This document shows positions 52,115 through 60,455 of a stretch of 64,000 bases of DNA, one piece after another. The stretch comes from Bacillota bacterium (GTDB taxonomy: Bacteria > Bacillota > Clostridia > Saccharofermentanales > Saccharofermentanaceae). The notes under the pieces were generated by a model, which was not told where the DNA came from, ran no database searches, and was given only the letters and a program-made list of their open reading frames with translations. Positions within the stretch are counted from its first letter, which is position 1. Every line of letters begins with the position of its first letter. The position numbers and the translations under genes were made by a program. Location: NCBI GenBank assembly GCA_023397475.1, contig JAEWUD010000033.1, positions 1-64,000 on the forward strand, written 5' to 3'.

Positions 52115-52930
52115 CTAGCCTATTTTGAGAAATAAATCTATACATATCAGGCCGGCTCCGATCACCGAAAACAGAATTAGCCACAAAATGTCCGTCGATT
52201 TCAATCGAAGTACATTGAGCTTCGTTCGGCCTTCACCGCCGCGATAGCATCGGGCGTCCATCGCTGTCGCAAGATCCTCGGCGCGCTTGAAGGCGCTGAC
52301 AAAGAGAGGAACCAATACGGATACATACCCTTTGGCCCGGACAAATACGTTCCCGGTATCGTACTCCGCTCCGCGAGACGACTGCGCCTTCATGATCTTA
52401 TCCGTCTCCTCGACGAGTGTCGGAATGAACCGCATTGCGATCGACATCATCATCGCCATCTCATGCACCGGGAGACGAAGCTTCTTCAGCGGGCCGAAAA
52501 GACTCTCCAGCGAATCCGCCATCAGAAGCGGCGTTGTCGTCAAGGTCAAAAGAAGACTCGTTGTGACGATAAGAAGCAAAAGCCGCAGACACATCAAGCC
52601 GGCGGTAAGAACGCCTCCATCCGTGATGTGAAGAATCCCGAAAGATAGAAGCGTATTGCCGGTCTTGCCCGTAAGTACGTTCAACACAAAAATGAAAAAA
52701 AGCATAAAGACAATCGGACGTACCGACTCGAGAATCTTGCGAACCGGAATCGATGATAATGCGGAAAGAAAAATCGTCACCGCAAAGGCAGACAAGAGTC
52801 CGGCGGGAGAATTCAATGTGAAAATGACGATCATGAAAACGATGCCGAGAACGATCTTGACTCTCGGATCCATGCGGTGCAGCGTCGAATCTCCTTGGAC
52901 AAATCGTCCGATCGAAACATTCTTCATCAT
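52115..52930 (-). CDS. ecfT: ECF transporter transmembrane subunit
   Basis: EcfT of 271 residues with about five to six membrane helices. Conserved cytoplasmic-helix motifs ending in Ala-Arg-Gly style contacts appear as AQSSRGAEYD and ATAMDARCYRGG, which dock in the two ATPases. It begins DSTLHRMDPRVKIV, the usual EcfT start. ATG overlaps the ATPase stop. It works with several exchangeable S components for vitamins or metals encoded elsewhere. Confidence 0.95.
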   Translation of the reverse strand: MMKNVSIGRFVQGDSTLHRMDPRVKIVLGIVFMIVIFTLNSPAGLLSAFAVTIFLSALSSIPVRKILESVRPIVFMLFFIFVLNVLTGKTGNTLLSFGILHITDGGVLTAGLMCLRLLLLIVTTSLLLTLTTTPLLMADSLESLFGPLKKLRLPVHEMAMMMSIAMRFIPTLVEETDKIMKAQSSRGAEYDTGNVFVRAKGYVSVLVPLFVSAFKRAEDLATAMDARCYRGGEGRTKLNVLRLKSTDILWLILFSVIGAGLICIDLFLKIG

Positions 52931-54759
52931 ACCCGGTCACCGCCTTCTCGTGCCGGGGCAGTCGCGACGCGGATCAACTCTGCGGCAGCATCTCTCGGTT
53001 CGAAAAACGTCGTCTCGATCGCTGGATACTCCTTGCGAAACTCTTCGAGAAAGACGACGGTCTCGGGTTGTGTGATCCCATAGCGCGCAAGACCCTCGCG
53101 GTCGGCATAGAGTATCTCCGGTCGATCCATGACACAAACGCGACCCTCTTTGAGGACAAGAATCCGATCGGCATAGCGTGCGGCTTCATCCATGTTGTGT
53201 GATACGATAATTACGGTTTTCCCTTGTTCTTTGAGAACTCTTGCATACGAGAGTACCTCGCGTCTGCCAACCGGATCAAGTCCGGCTGCGGGTTCATCGA
53301 GCACAAGGATCTCAGGATCCATCGCAATAACGCCCGCGAGGGCAACGCGTCTCTTCTGTCCGCCGGAAAGTTCAAAGGGAGATCTCTGGCGAAATGTCTC
53401 ATCAAGGCCGACCAAGCTGAGCGAAGCCGTCACACGGCGTTCAATCTCTTCCGGATCAAGCCCCATCTTTTTGGGTCCGAACGCGATATCCTTTTCAACG
53501 CTCTCCTCGAAAAGCTGGTATTCCGGGTACTGGAACAACAGGCCGACACTCCGTCGAATGCGCTTGATATCCGCATTCTTCTCGGTGGTAAGCGGCGATC
53601 CTTGATCGTCCGTACGGACCGTCACAGTACCCTTCTGCGGTCGCAGAAGACCGTTCAGATGACTGATCAATGTCGTCTTCCCGGATCCGCTATGGCCGAT
53701 AATCGCAAAGATCTCGCCTTTTCTGACGGAGAAAGATACGTCCTGAAGGACGTTGCCTCCCTCTTTCTCATAAGCATGACATAAACCCTCGACCCGCAGA
53801 ACTTCAAGATTCTCGCCGGCAACGGGCTGGTCCTTTTCGAGGTAATCCCGATGGGAAGAACGGCGAGGAAGATCTCGCAACATGTCGCGAACAGATGCAA
53901 TCGCACGTTCTCTGGACGACAAGTCTTCCCAGCGTACTTCTTCTTCGAGAAGAGCTGCCGTCTGATAAGCGATGTCCGCATAGACCGGGACATCGAGACC
54001 CAATGCGCGGACCTCTTCCACACGGCTGAATACCTCGCCGGGTGTTCCGGAGAGTGCAAGCTTTCCGTGGTCAAGAATAAAGACCTTATCGGCGCGACAG
54101 GCCTCCGACATATCATGGGTAATATGGATGAGCGTCATACCCTTCTCACGACGCAGCTTCTCTACGACAGAGAGAAAGTCATCGCGACTTACGGGGTCCA
54201 ACATCGAGGTTGACTCGTCCAGAAGAAGAACCTGCGGTTGCATTGCCAGAATACCGGCGATCGCTACTTTCTGCTTCTGACCACCCGATAACTGCGACGG
54301 TTGACGCAGAGCGAAGGCGGACATACCGACATATGCCAGCGCTTCATCGACACGCCGGCGTATCTCTGCGGAAGGTATTCCGAGATTCTCAGGGCCAAAG
54401 GCGACGTCTTCCTCTACGATCGTCCCGACAATCTGATTATCCGGATTCTGGAAAACCATGCCGCAAGATCGCCGTATCTCCCAGAAGAAGGTCTCATCAG
54501 CGGTATCGTGACCCAAAACGACAACGCGCCCTGACTCCGGGAGTTCAAGTACATTGATAAGTTTGGCCATCGTCGATTTGCCCGATCCGTTGCGACCCAA
54601 AAGTGCGGCATAGCCGCCTCGAGGTATCGAAAGAGAAACCTCCTCCAATGCCTTCACCGTGCCGGTATCCGGATGATGGTACGAGAAAACCACCTGCTCC
54701 AGACAGACATCCGGTGTGGTTTTCTCGTCGGAAACGGGCTGATCAGTCACATTTTGCAT
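52927..54759 (-). CDS. ecfA1A2: Fused ECF transporter ATPase (EcfA1-EcfA2)
   Basis: One 610-residue protein holding two complete ABC ATPases. Domain 1 (about 15-265): GRNGSGKST, LSGGQKQKVAIA, and LLLDESTSMLDP, the EcfA1-type Walker B. Domain 2 (about 315-570): GHSGSGKTTL, FQYPEYQLFEESV, LSGGQKRRVALA and LVLDEPAAGLDP, the EcfA2 type. In most Firmicutes these are separate genes in the same order. It lies after rplQ across a terminator and before ecfT. Start ATG with GGAG 6 nt upstream. Confidence 0.95.
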   Translation of the reverse strand: MQNVTDQPVSDEKTTPDVCLEQVVFSYHHPDTGTVKALEEVSLSIPRGGYAALLGRNGSGKSTMAKLINVLELPESGRVVVLGHDTADETFFWEIRRSCGMVFQNPDNQIVGTIVEEDVAFGPENLGIPSAEIRRRVDEALAYVGMSAFALRQPSQLSGGQKQKVAIAGILAMQPQVLLLDESTSMLDPVSRDDFLSVVEKLRREKGMTLIHITHDMSEACRADKVFILDHGKLALSGTPGEVFSRVEEVRALGLDVPVYADIAYQTAALLEEEVRWEDLSSRERAIASVRDMLRDLPRRSSHRDYLEKDQPVAGENLEVLRVEGLCHAYEKEGGNVLQDVSFSVRKGEIFAIIGHSGSGKTTLISHLNGLLRPQKGTVTVRTDDQGSPLTTEKNADIKRIRRSVGLLFQYPEYQLFEESVEKDIAFGPKKMGLDPEEIERRVTASLSLVGLDETFRQRSPFELSGGQKRRVALAGVIAMDPEILVLDEPAAGLDPVGRREVLSYARVLKEQGKTVIIVSHNMDEAARYADRILVLKEGRVCVMDRPEILYADREGLARYGITQPETVVFLEEFRKEYPAIETTFFEPRDAAAELIRVATAPAREGGDRV

Positions 54760-54770
54760 GATAATCTCCG

Positions 54771-54812
54771 AAAAAAAAGGTGCGGAAAGCTACAGAAGCG
54801 CTCCGACACCTT
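54771..54812 (-). terminator. Terminator after rplQ
   Basis: AAGGTGTCGGA pairs with TCCGCACCTT (one bulge) around a 15-nt loop, then TTTTTTTT on the minus strand. It separates the alpha operon from the ECF genes, with the ecf ATPase start only 12 nt beyond. Confidence 0.9.
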
Positions 54813-54841
54813 TTGTGTGTATGATGTTATGAATGAACCGT

Positions 54842-55366
54842 TTACACGAGTTCGAGCTGAGCCATCTCGGAAGCGTCTCCGCGACGTGCGCCAAGCTTGA
54901 TGATTCTGGTGTAACCACCGGCTCTTCCGGCGTACTTCGGAGCGACGACATCGAACAGATGGTTAAGCGGATTCACGACATTCTGCTCGGCGTCATGGCT
55001 CTTGTGAAGCCAGTATGCCATGTTCTTACGAGCGGCAAGGCGAGCCGGAGCATCGACCTGAACCGTCTTGACCTTGATCTCACGATCAACGACATCATAC
55101 TTCGCGCCATTCTTGGAAGTCTTGGAAACGAGAACCTTGCGGCCTTTCGAATCAAGCTTCGCCGCAGAGACCTTAATCTCACGCGTCGAGAAGTTATCCC
55201 TCTCGCGAATTGCTTCTGTGATGAGCTTCTCGGAAATCTTACTGACTTCCTTAGCACGGGCTACTGTTGTAACAACCTTCCCGTTAAGAATCAGAGCGGT
55301 CGTCAGATTGCGAAGGATCGCCGCTCGCTGATCGGACGCCCGTCCGAGTTTTCTGTTTGCCGGCAT
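54842..55366 (-). CDS. rplQ: 50S ribosomal protein L17
   Basis: L17 of 174 residues, about 50 longer than the usual 112-130. The core ends are normal: RKLGRASDQRAAILRNL at the N-terminus and GGYTRIIKLGARRGDASEMAQLEL at the C-terminus. The extra stretch (about residues 60-120, KVSAAKLDSKGRK to HKSHDAEQNV) is lysine-rich and is known in some Clostridia. AGGAGG precedes the ATG. Last gene of the alpha operon, 48 bp after rpoA. Confidence 0.97.
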   Translation of the reverse strand: MPANRKLGRASDQRAAILRNLTTALILNGKVVTTVARAKEVSKISEKLITEAIRERDNFSTREIKVSAAKLDSKGRKVLVSKTSKNGAKYDVVDREIKVKTVQVDAPARLAARKNMAYWLHKSHDAEQNVVNPLNHLFDVVAPKYAGRAGGYTRIIKLGARRGDASEMAQLELV

Positions 55367-55414
55367 GGATATAACCTCCTATATGTTACTTCGTGTGTCC
55401 CAAGGCGAAATGTG

Positions 55415-56368
55415 TTACTCCTCGCTTTCAGCAAGAGAAAGTCCCATGTCCTCGAGTTTAAAAATTACTTCTTCCAGTGACTTCTTGCCAAGGTTTCTCA
55501 CCTTCATCATTTCGTCCTCGGAGCGGGCCACAAGATCACCGATCGAATTGATACCGGCTCTCTTAAGGCAGTTATATGTCCGAACAGAGAAATCAAGGTC
55601 TTCAATCGCGACATCCAGCTTGGAGTTCTTGCGTCCGCTGTCCTCGGCATCACGGAAACTCGGACCGGCATTCGTATCGGTCAGAGCCGTGAAAAGACCA
55701 AGGTGTTCGCAAAGAATGGCAGCCGAGGCGGAAAGCGCTTCGTTGACATCAATTGTCGCGTCCGTCCAGATCTCCAACGTAAGGCTGTCGAAGTCCGTTC
55801 TCTCACCGACACGCGTATTCTCGACCGTATAGTTCGCCTTCTTGATCGGCGTAAAGATCGAGTCGACCGCGATGACACCAATCGGCTGGTTTAAAAGCTT
55901 GTTGCGCTCGGCTGTGGAGTATCCGCGTCCCTTGTTGATCGTAAGCTCCATGAAGAGTCTTCCGGAACCGTTCAGCGTCGCGATAACGTGATCGGGATTC
56001 TCAATCTCGACTTCCTCATCGTGAACGATGTCGCCGGCAGTCACAACGCCGGTTCTTCCTTCGTCGGTGCTGATGTAAACCGTCTTCGGGCCGTCGACGT
56101 GAAGCTTCGCGCGAACTCCCTTAACGTTCAGAATGATCTCGGTCATGTCTTCGACGACACCCGGAATCGTGGAGAACTCATGATACACGCCCTCTACGCG
56201 AATGGCTGTAACAGCGGCTCCCGTGAGAGACGAAAGCAGTACACGACGAAGGCTGTTGCCGAGAGTCGTGCCGTATCCGCGCTCGAGCGGTCCGACGACA
56301 AACTTGCCGTACGAGCTGTCTTCGTTTACTTCCACACACTCAATGGCGGGTTTCATAATCTCAATCAT
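55415..56368 (-). CDS. rpoA: RNA polymerase alpha subunit
   Basis: Alpha of about 317 residues: N-terminal dimerisation domain with PLERGYGTTLGNSLRRVLLSSL and a C-terminal domain with LKRAGINSIGDLV and RNLGKKSLEEV (helix-hairpin-helix, UP-element contacts). The frame is open to 56395; the ATG at 56368 has AAGGAGG 6 nt upstream and is chosen. Confidence 0.98.
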   Translation of the reverse strand: MIEIMKPAIECVEVNEDSSYGKFVVGPLERGYGTTLGNSLRRVLLSSLTGAAVTAIRVEGVYHEFSTIPGVVEDMTEIILNVKGVRAKLHVDGPKTVYISTDEGRTGVVTAGDIVHDEEVEIENPDHVIATLNGSGRLFMELTINKGRGYSTAERNKLLNQPIGVIAVDSIFTPIKKANYTVENTRVGERTDFDSLTLEIWTDATIDVNEALSASAAILCEHLGLFTALTDTNAGPSFRDAEDSGRKNSKLDVAIEDLDFSVRTYNCLKRAGINSIGDLVARSEDEMMKVRNLGKKSLEEVIFKLEDMGLSLAESEE

Positions 56369-56419
56369 CTTTCTCCTCCTTGCGCAATCATGCACAATTG
56401 GCCAACCAACTGCGGTTCA

Positions 56420-57037
56420 TTACTTCGAGTACAACTCAACGATCAGGGTCTCCTTGACCTCGAGATCGACATCCTCACGTACAGGAATCTGTACGATCGA
56501 ACCTGTGAGCGTCTCATCATTGAAGCTGAGCCAAGCGGGAACAGGACGAGTGTTGGTAAGATCGGCAAATTTGGGAGACTTTCTCGACGTCTCGCGAACC
56601 GCGATAACATCTCCAACCTTCAGCGTGATCGAAGGAATATTAACCTTCTTGCCGTTGACGGTGAAGTGTCCGTGTGTCACGAGCTGACGGGCCTCGGCGC
56701 GGGAAGCGGCGATACCCATGCGATAAACGATATTGTCCATACGCGTTTCGAGGAGCTGCAACAGGTTGTCACCGGCCTTGCCCTTCATGCGCTCAGCGCG
56801 CTCGTATGTTGAGTGGAACTGCTTCTCGAGTATACCGTAGAAGCGCTTGGTCTTCTGCTTCTCACGAAGCTGGATTCCGTATTCGGACATCTTCTTGCGT
56901 CCCTGTCCATGCTGGCCCGGGGCCATGCTTCTTCTCGAAATCGAGCACTTGGGTGAATAACATCTCTGTCCCTTGAGAAAAAGCTTGTTGCCCTCTCTGC
57001 GGCACAGGCGGCAGGATGCGTCTGTATATCTGGCCAT
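56420..57037 (-). CDS. rpsD: 30S ribosomal protein S4
   Basis: S4 of 205 residues with an N-terminal zinc-ribbon (C9, C12, C26, C31) and S4 RNA-binding domain MDNIVYRMGIAASRAEARQLV. Primary 16S rRNA binder and, in other bacteria, translational regulator of its operon; the structured spacer before rpsM (57839-58013) is a candidate target. Confidence 0.98.
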   Translation of the reverse strand: MARYTDASCRLCRREGNKLFLKGQRCYSPKCSISRRSMAPGQHGQGRKKMSEYGIQLREKQKTKRFYGILEKQFHSTYERAERMKGKAGDNLLQLLETRMDNIVYRMGIAASRAEARQLVTHGHFTVNGKKVNIPSITLKVGDVIAVRETSRKSPKFADLTNTRPVPAWLSFNDETLTGSIVQIPVREDVDLEVKETLIVELYSK

Positions 57038-57054
57038 TCTCTATACCTCCGTAA

Positions 57055-57456
57055 TCAGACTCTTCTTCTCTTGGGCGGTCTGCAACCGTTATGGGGAACC
57101 GGTGTGACATCTTTGATCATGACAACATCGAGTCCCGTTGTCTGAAGAGCCCGGATCGCAGATTCGCGACCGGCACCGGGGCCTTTGACAAAAACCTCAA
57201 CCGTACGCATACCGTGATCAACAGCCTTCTTGGCGGCATCTTCTGCGGCTAACTGAGCGGCGAAAGCGGTTCCTTTACGGGAGCCCTTCATGCCCATTCC
57301 ACCAGCGGAAGCCCACGAAACGGCATTGCCGAGCGGGTCAGTAATGGTAACGATTGTATTGTTGAACGTTGAATGAACATGCGCGTGACCGCGATCAATG
57401 TTCTTGCGCTCTCTCTTCTTCGGCCGGATAGCCGTTTTCTTAACTGCCTTAGCCAT
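57055..57456 (-). CDS. rpsK: 30S ribosomal protein S11
   Basis: S11, 133 residues, with AHVHSTFNNTIVTITD, GMKGSRKGTAFAAQLAAEDA and NGCRPPKRRRV at the C-terminus. Sits 17 bp before rpsD and 13 bp after rpsM. Confidence 0.98.
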   Translation of the reverse strand: MAKAVKKTAIRPKKRERKNIDRGHAHVHSTFNNTIVTITDPLGNAVSWASAGGMGMKGSRKGTAFAAQLAAEDAAKKAVDHGMRTVEVFVKGPGAGRESAIRALQTTGLDVVMIKDVTPVPHNGCRPPKRRRV

Positions 57457-57469
57457 GGGTTACGCCTCC

Positions 57470-57838
57470 TTACTTCTTCTTGCCAGCGATCGTACGCTTC
57501 GGTCCCTTGCGGGTACGGGCGTTCGTCTTCGTGCGCTGACCGCGAACAGGAAGACCCATTCTGTGACGACGGCCACGATAGCAGCCGATTTCCGTCAGAC
57601 GCTTGATGTTGAGAGAGATTTCTCTACGCAAATCACCCTCTACGTTATAATTGTTCTCGATCTTCTCACGAATCTTCGCGATCTCGTCCTCAGAGAGGTC
57701 CTTCACGCGGGTATCCGGATTGATCGAGGAATCAGAAAGAATCTGTGTAGAAGTTTTCTTGCCAACGCCAAAAATGTAGGTGAGAGCAATCTCGACTCTC
57801 TTGTCATTGGGCAGATCCACACCGGCAATACGCGCCAT
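57470..57838 (-). CDS. rpsM: 30S ribosomal protein S13
   Basis: S13, 122 residues, starting MARIAGVDLPNDKRVEIALTYIFG and ending in the basic GQRTKTNARTRKGPKR tail, in part. CGGAGG lies 9 nt before the ATG. The 175-nt spacer upstream is structured. Confidence 0.98.
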   Translation of the reverse strand: MARIAGVDLPNDKRVEIALTYIFGVGKKTSTQILSDSSINPDTRVKDLSEDEIAKIREKIENNYNVEGDLRREISLNIKRLTEIGCYRGRRHRMGLPVRGQRTKTNARTRKGPKRTIAGKKK

Positions 57839-58013
57839 CTGATGTACCTCCGTGTAATAAATTCTTGAATAAGCTGTTCTATCTATCGAACACGCGATAT
57901 GGAGAATCTCCCGCGGTTAGCGGAAGACAGCCGCCCCCAAATGGTGCGTGTTATTTCCGAAATCTGTATGCGCCATTGATCCCGGACAGTTACCACTGTC
58001 CGGTGGCGATACC
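57839..58013 (-). promoter_or_regulatory. Structured leader between rpmJ and rpsM
   Basis: The 175-nt spacer is long for this operon. It has a perfect hairpin, CCGGACAGT-4 nt-ACTGTCCGG (57982-58003), a second longer-range pairing of ATGG(C/T)GC around 57940-57975 with one G-U, and a GC-rich stretch nearer rpsM. Its position matches the S4-binding leader of the E. coli alpha operon, but the sequence was not matched to that element. Confidence 0.45.
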
Positions 58014-58127
58014 TTAGCCCTGTCTCTGCTTGTGCTTCGGATCCGAGCAGATGATCATGACACGGCCCTTACGGCGAATCACTTTGCACTTTTCGCACAT
58101 GGTCTTAACGGACGGTCTAACCTTCAT
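58014..58127 (-). CDS. rpmJ: 50S ribosomal protein L36
   Basis: L36 of 37 residues, zinc-binding form: C11, C14, C27 and H32 in MCEKC...IICSDPKHKQRQG. The frame is open upstream, but AGGAGG 9 nt before the ATG at 58127 fixes the start. Confidence 0.97.
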   Translation of the reverse strand: MKVRPSVKTMCEKCKVIRRKGRVMIICSDPKHKQRQG

Positions 58128-58151
58128 ACTTCCTAACCTCCTGCTAATCAG

Positions 58152-58169
58152 TTCCTGCTGATGCAGGAA
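58152..58169. promoter_or_regulatory. Hairpin in the rpmJ leader
   Basis: TTCCTGC-tgat-GCAGGAA, perfect 7-bp arms, between the putative promoter and the rpmJ ribosome-binding site; no T-run follows on minus. Confidence 0.45.
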
Positions 58170-58199
58170 AACGAGCACCCTATAGGCGCATGCTATAAT

Positions 58200-58227
58200 A
58201 TAATAACAAAAACCCAATCTAAATCAA
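58200..58227 (-). promoter_or_regulatory. Internal promoter before rpmJ
   Basis: TTGATT (58227-58222), 16-bp spacer and TATTAT (58205-58200) on the minus strand in an AT-rich 143-bp spacer between infA and rpmJ. It would drive rpmJ-rpsM-rpsK-rpsD-rpoA-rplQ. Confidence 0.55.
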
Positions 58228-58270
58228 GTGGTTTTTTATCGAATATTGAATTATTTTCGGGCAAATCTGG

Positions 58271-58489
58271 TTATTTTGCTCTCCAGGTGATCCGACCTCT
58301 CGAGAGGTCATAGGGTGAGAGCTCCAAAGTCACGCGATCTCCCGGCAGAATCTTAATATAGTTCTGTCTGAGCTTGCCGGAAATGTGAGCGAGAACCTCG
58401 TGACCGTTCTCCAGCTTAACTTTGAACATCGCGTTCGGTAAAGCATCAACGACAATACCCTCAACTTCAATTACATCTTCTTTTGCCAT
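58271..58489 (-). CDS. infA: Translation initiation factor IF-1
   Basis: 72-residue S1-fold protein, MAKEDVIEVEGIVVDALPNA, in part, to LSPYDLSRGRITWRAK. Standard length and place between the KOW gene and rpmJ. GGAGACA precedes the ATG. Confidence 0.98.
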   Translation of the reverse strand: MAKEDVIEVEGIVVDALPNAMFKVKLENGHEVLAHISGKLRQNYIKILPGDRVTLELSPYDLSRGRITWRAK

Positions 58490-58502
58490 TTGTGTCTCCT
58501 TC

Positions 58503-58802
58503 TTATCCTTGATGGTTATCCATCACTCGTGGGTTGTATATACTGATCGCTTTCCGAATTGCAGCTCTTTGCGGGCCCGCTTCCAGCGTTTTTATTTGCT
58601 CCAGAAACGTCTGTGACGCAGGAATGTGCCCGATGTGCACACAATGCTTCACTAGCTTCTTCTTCGAACGTACAAGATCTCTTGTCACCCCGTCGCAAAG
58701 AAATGCATACGGCTCCTTAAGATCACAGACCATATAGATACGTCCCGCGTCATGACCGCATATTGAGCAGACAAGGCTTCCGACCCGTATCGGTTCATTC
58801 AT
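58503..58802 (-). CDS. KOW-domain RNA-binding protein (L14e-like)
   Basis: About 99 residues. The KOW motif is in RVGSLVCSICGHDAGRIYMV, then YAFLCDGVTRDLVRSKKKLVKH as in the small KOW proteins found between map and infA in Clostridia. A GTG start at 58841 would overlap map as GTGA; the ATG at 58802 matches the family N-terminus. Two cysteines (VCSICGH) are unusual. Ribosome-associated role inferred. Confidence 0.85.
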   Translation of the reverse strand: MNEPIRVGSLVCSICGHDAGRIYMVCDLKEPYAFLCDGVTRDLVRSKKKLVKHCVHIGHIPASQTFLEQIKTLEAGPQRAAIRKAISIYNPRVMDNHQG

Positions 58803-58837
58803 CCGTGTGATACCTGACGCGATGTTGTGAAATGATT

Positions 58838-59599
58838 TCACAGATTCACCTTCGTCGTAATCACCGGACCGTCCGCCGTGATAGCGATCGTGTTCTCATA
58901 GTGCGCCGAAGGAAGGCGATCTGCGGTTATGATCGTCCATTCATCATCGAGGACACGGACTTTGTGGGTACCCATATTGATCATCGGTTCTACCGCGATG
59001 ACGAGGCCCGGTGCTATTCGCATACCATGGCCTTTGCGTCCAAAGTTCGGTACGTCCGGTTCTTCGTGGAGTTTCGTGCCGATGCCGTGGCCGGTGAGTT
59101 CCCTGACGACGCCGTATCCGAAGGATTCAGCATGTTGCTGGACAGCGAAAGAAACATCGCCGATGCGGTTTCCGGGAACGGCAGCCTCAAAAGCTTTGGC
59201 AAAACACTCTTCCGTGACACGGATCAGAGCGGCTTTTTCCGGACTGATCTTGCCGACGGCATATGTTCTTGCCGCATCTCCGTGGTAACCGTCGAAAAAG
59301 GCGCCTACGTCAAGGCTGACAATATCTCCTTCGACAAGAATCCGGTCGCGACTCGGTATCCCATGGACCACCTCTTCGTTGATCGAAATGCACGTTGAAG
59401 CCGGAAACGGCGGATGACCATAATGTAAAAAGGACGGAGTCGCCCCTTCGCCTCGAATGATCCGCTCGGCTACCTGGTCGATCTCCCATGTTGAGATTCC
59501 CGGCCGGATGATATCTGCGACAGCCTCAAAGACAAGCGCAACAATGCGGCCCGCACTTTTAAGTTTCTGGATTTCATCCGTCGTCTTGAGTGATACCAT
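58838..59599 (-). CDS. map: Type I methionine aminopeptidase
   Basis: 253 residues. Metal ligands are in DVGAFFDGYHGDAARTY, GHGIGTKLHEEP and VIAVEPM, all intact. Removes initiator methionine from new proteins. Sits 16 bp after adk. Confidence 0.97.
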   Translation of the reverse strand: MVSLKTTDEIQKLKSAGRIVALVFEAVADIIRPGISTWEIDQVAERIIRGEGATPSFLHYGHPPFPASTCISINEEVVHGIPSRDRILVEGDIVSLDVGAFFDGYHGDAARTYAVGKISPEKAALIRVTEECFAKAFEAAVPGNRIGDVSFAVQQHAESFGYGVVRELTGHGIGTKLHEEPDVPNFGRKGHGMRIAPGLVIAVEPMINMGTHKVRVLDDEWTIITADRLPSAHYENTIAITADGPVITTKVNL

Positions 59600-59615
59600 G
59601 TTTACTCCTGATTCT

Positions 59616-60272
59616 TTACAGAAGACCGCGTGCGGTTAATCCGTCACGGATCGTCTGCAGTGCGACGAGGTAATTGTCGTTGTTATCCGCCGGAAGTATC
59701 AGTCCTCTGACGGTATAGAAATCGACCAAAGGCTGTGTCTTAAGGTAGTATGTCGTGAGTCTTGTAAGAACCGTATCGGGCTGATCGTCGTCACGTTGCA
59801 TGACCGGCCCGCCGCATGCGTCACAGATTCCTTCGACTTTGCACGGGCGAAAAAGAATATTATAGCTGGCGCCGCAATTCATGCAGACACGACGACCGGA
59901 TACACGTTCGATAATCTTATTATCGGCGACAGACACGCAGATAACGGCGTCGATCGCTTGATGCTTTTCGGCGAGAAACTGGTCGAGCGCTTCTGCCTGA
60001 GGGATCGTCCGGGGGAATCCATCCAGAAGAAATCCGCTGTCACAATCCTTCTGCGATATGCGGTCCTTGAGCATCGCGATTGTAACCGAATCCGGAACCA
60101 GTTCGCCTTTATCAATATACGTCTTGGCTTCTACTCCGAGCGGAGTACGGGCCTTAATATTTGCTCGAAAAATATCGCCGGTCGAAATATGTGCGATACC
60201 GTACGATTTCTCAAGTTCGATGGCAATCGTTCCCTTACCGGATCCCGGCGCTCCTAATACAATCAAACGCAT
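59616..60272 (-). CDS. adk: Adenylate kinase
   Basis: 218 residues; P-loop GAPGSGKGT, FLLDGFPRTIPQAEAL, and a zinc-bearing LID with CMNCG and CDACG pairs, as in Gram-positive enzymes. It is 183 bp after secY rather than tightly linked, with hairpins between. Confidence 0.98.
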   Translation of the reverse strand: MRLIVLGAPGSGKGTIAIELEKSYGIAHISTGDIFRANIKARTPLGVEAKTYIDKGELVPDSVTIAMLKDRISQKDCDSGFLLDGFPRTIPQAEALDQFLAEKHQAIDAVICVSVADNKIIERVSGRRVCMNCGASYNILFRPCKVEGICDACGGPVMQRDDDQPDTVLTRLTTYYLKTQPLVDFYTVRGLILPADNNDNYLVALQTIRDGLTARGLL

Positions 60273-60339
60273 GTATCTTCCCCCTGAATCGGTGATTCTT
60301 ATCGTATCACCGGATTCATCTTACTCCTAACGCTCGTAC

Positions 60340-60380
60340 AGCCTCGCACGGAATACGAGAAATGCATTCCGTGCGAGGCT
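60340..60380. other. Perfect hairpin between secY and adk without T-run
   Basis: AGCCTCGCACGGAAT pairs perfectly with ATTCCGTGCGAGGCT around 11 nt. Neither side has a T-tract, so it is not a plain terminator. A smaller hairpin, GCCGGAA-ttc-TTCCGGC, follows at 60413-60429. Possible processing or stability element. Confidence 0.7.
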
Positions 60381-60455
60381 ATCGGCAATCATTTTACAAT
60401 TTGCCGGAATTCTTCCGGCGGAAGGGCAGTATTATCTCGCATATCAGGTGATTCC

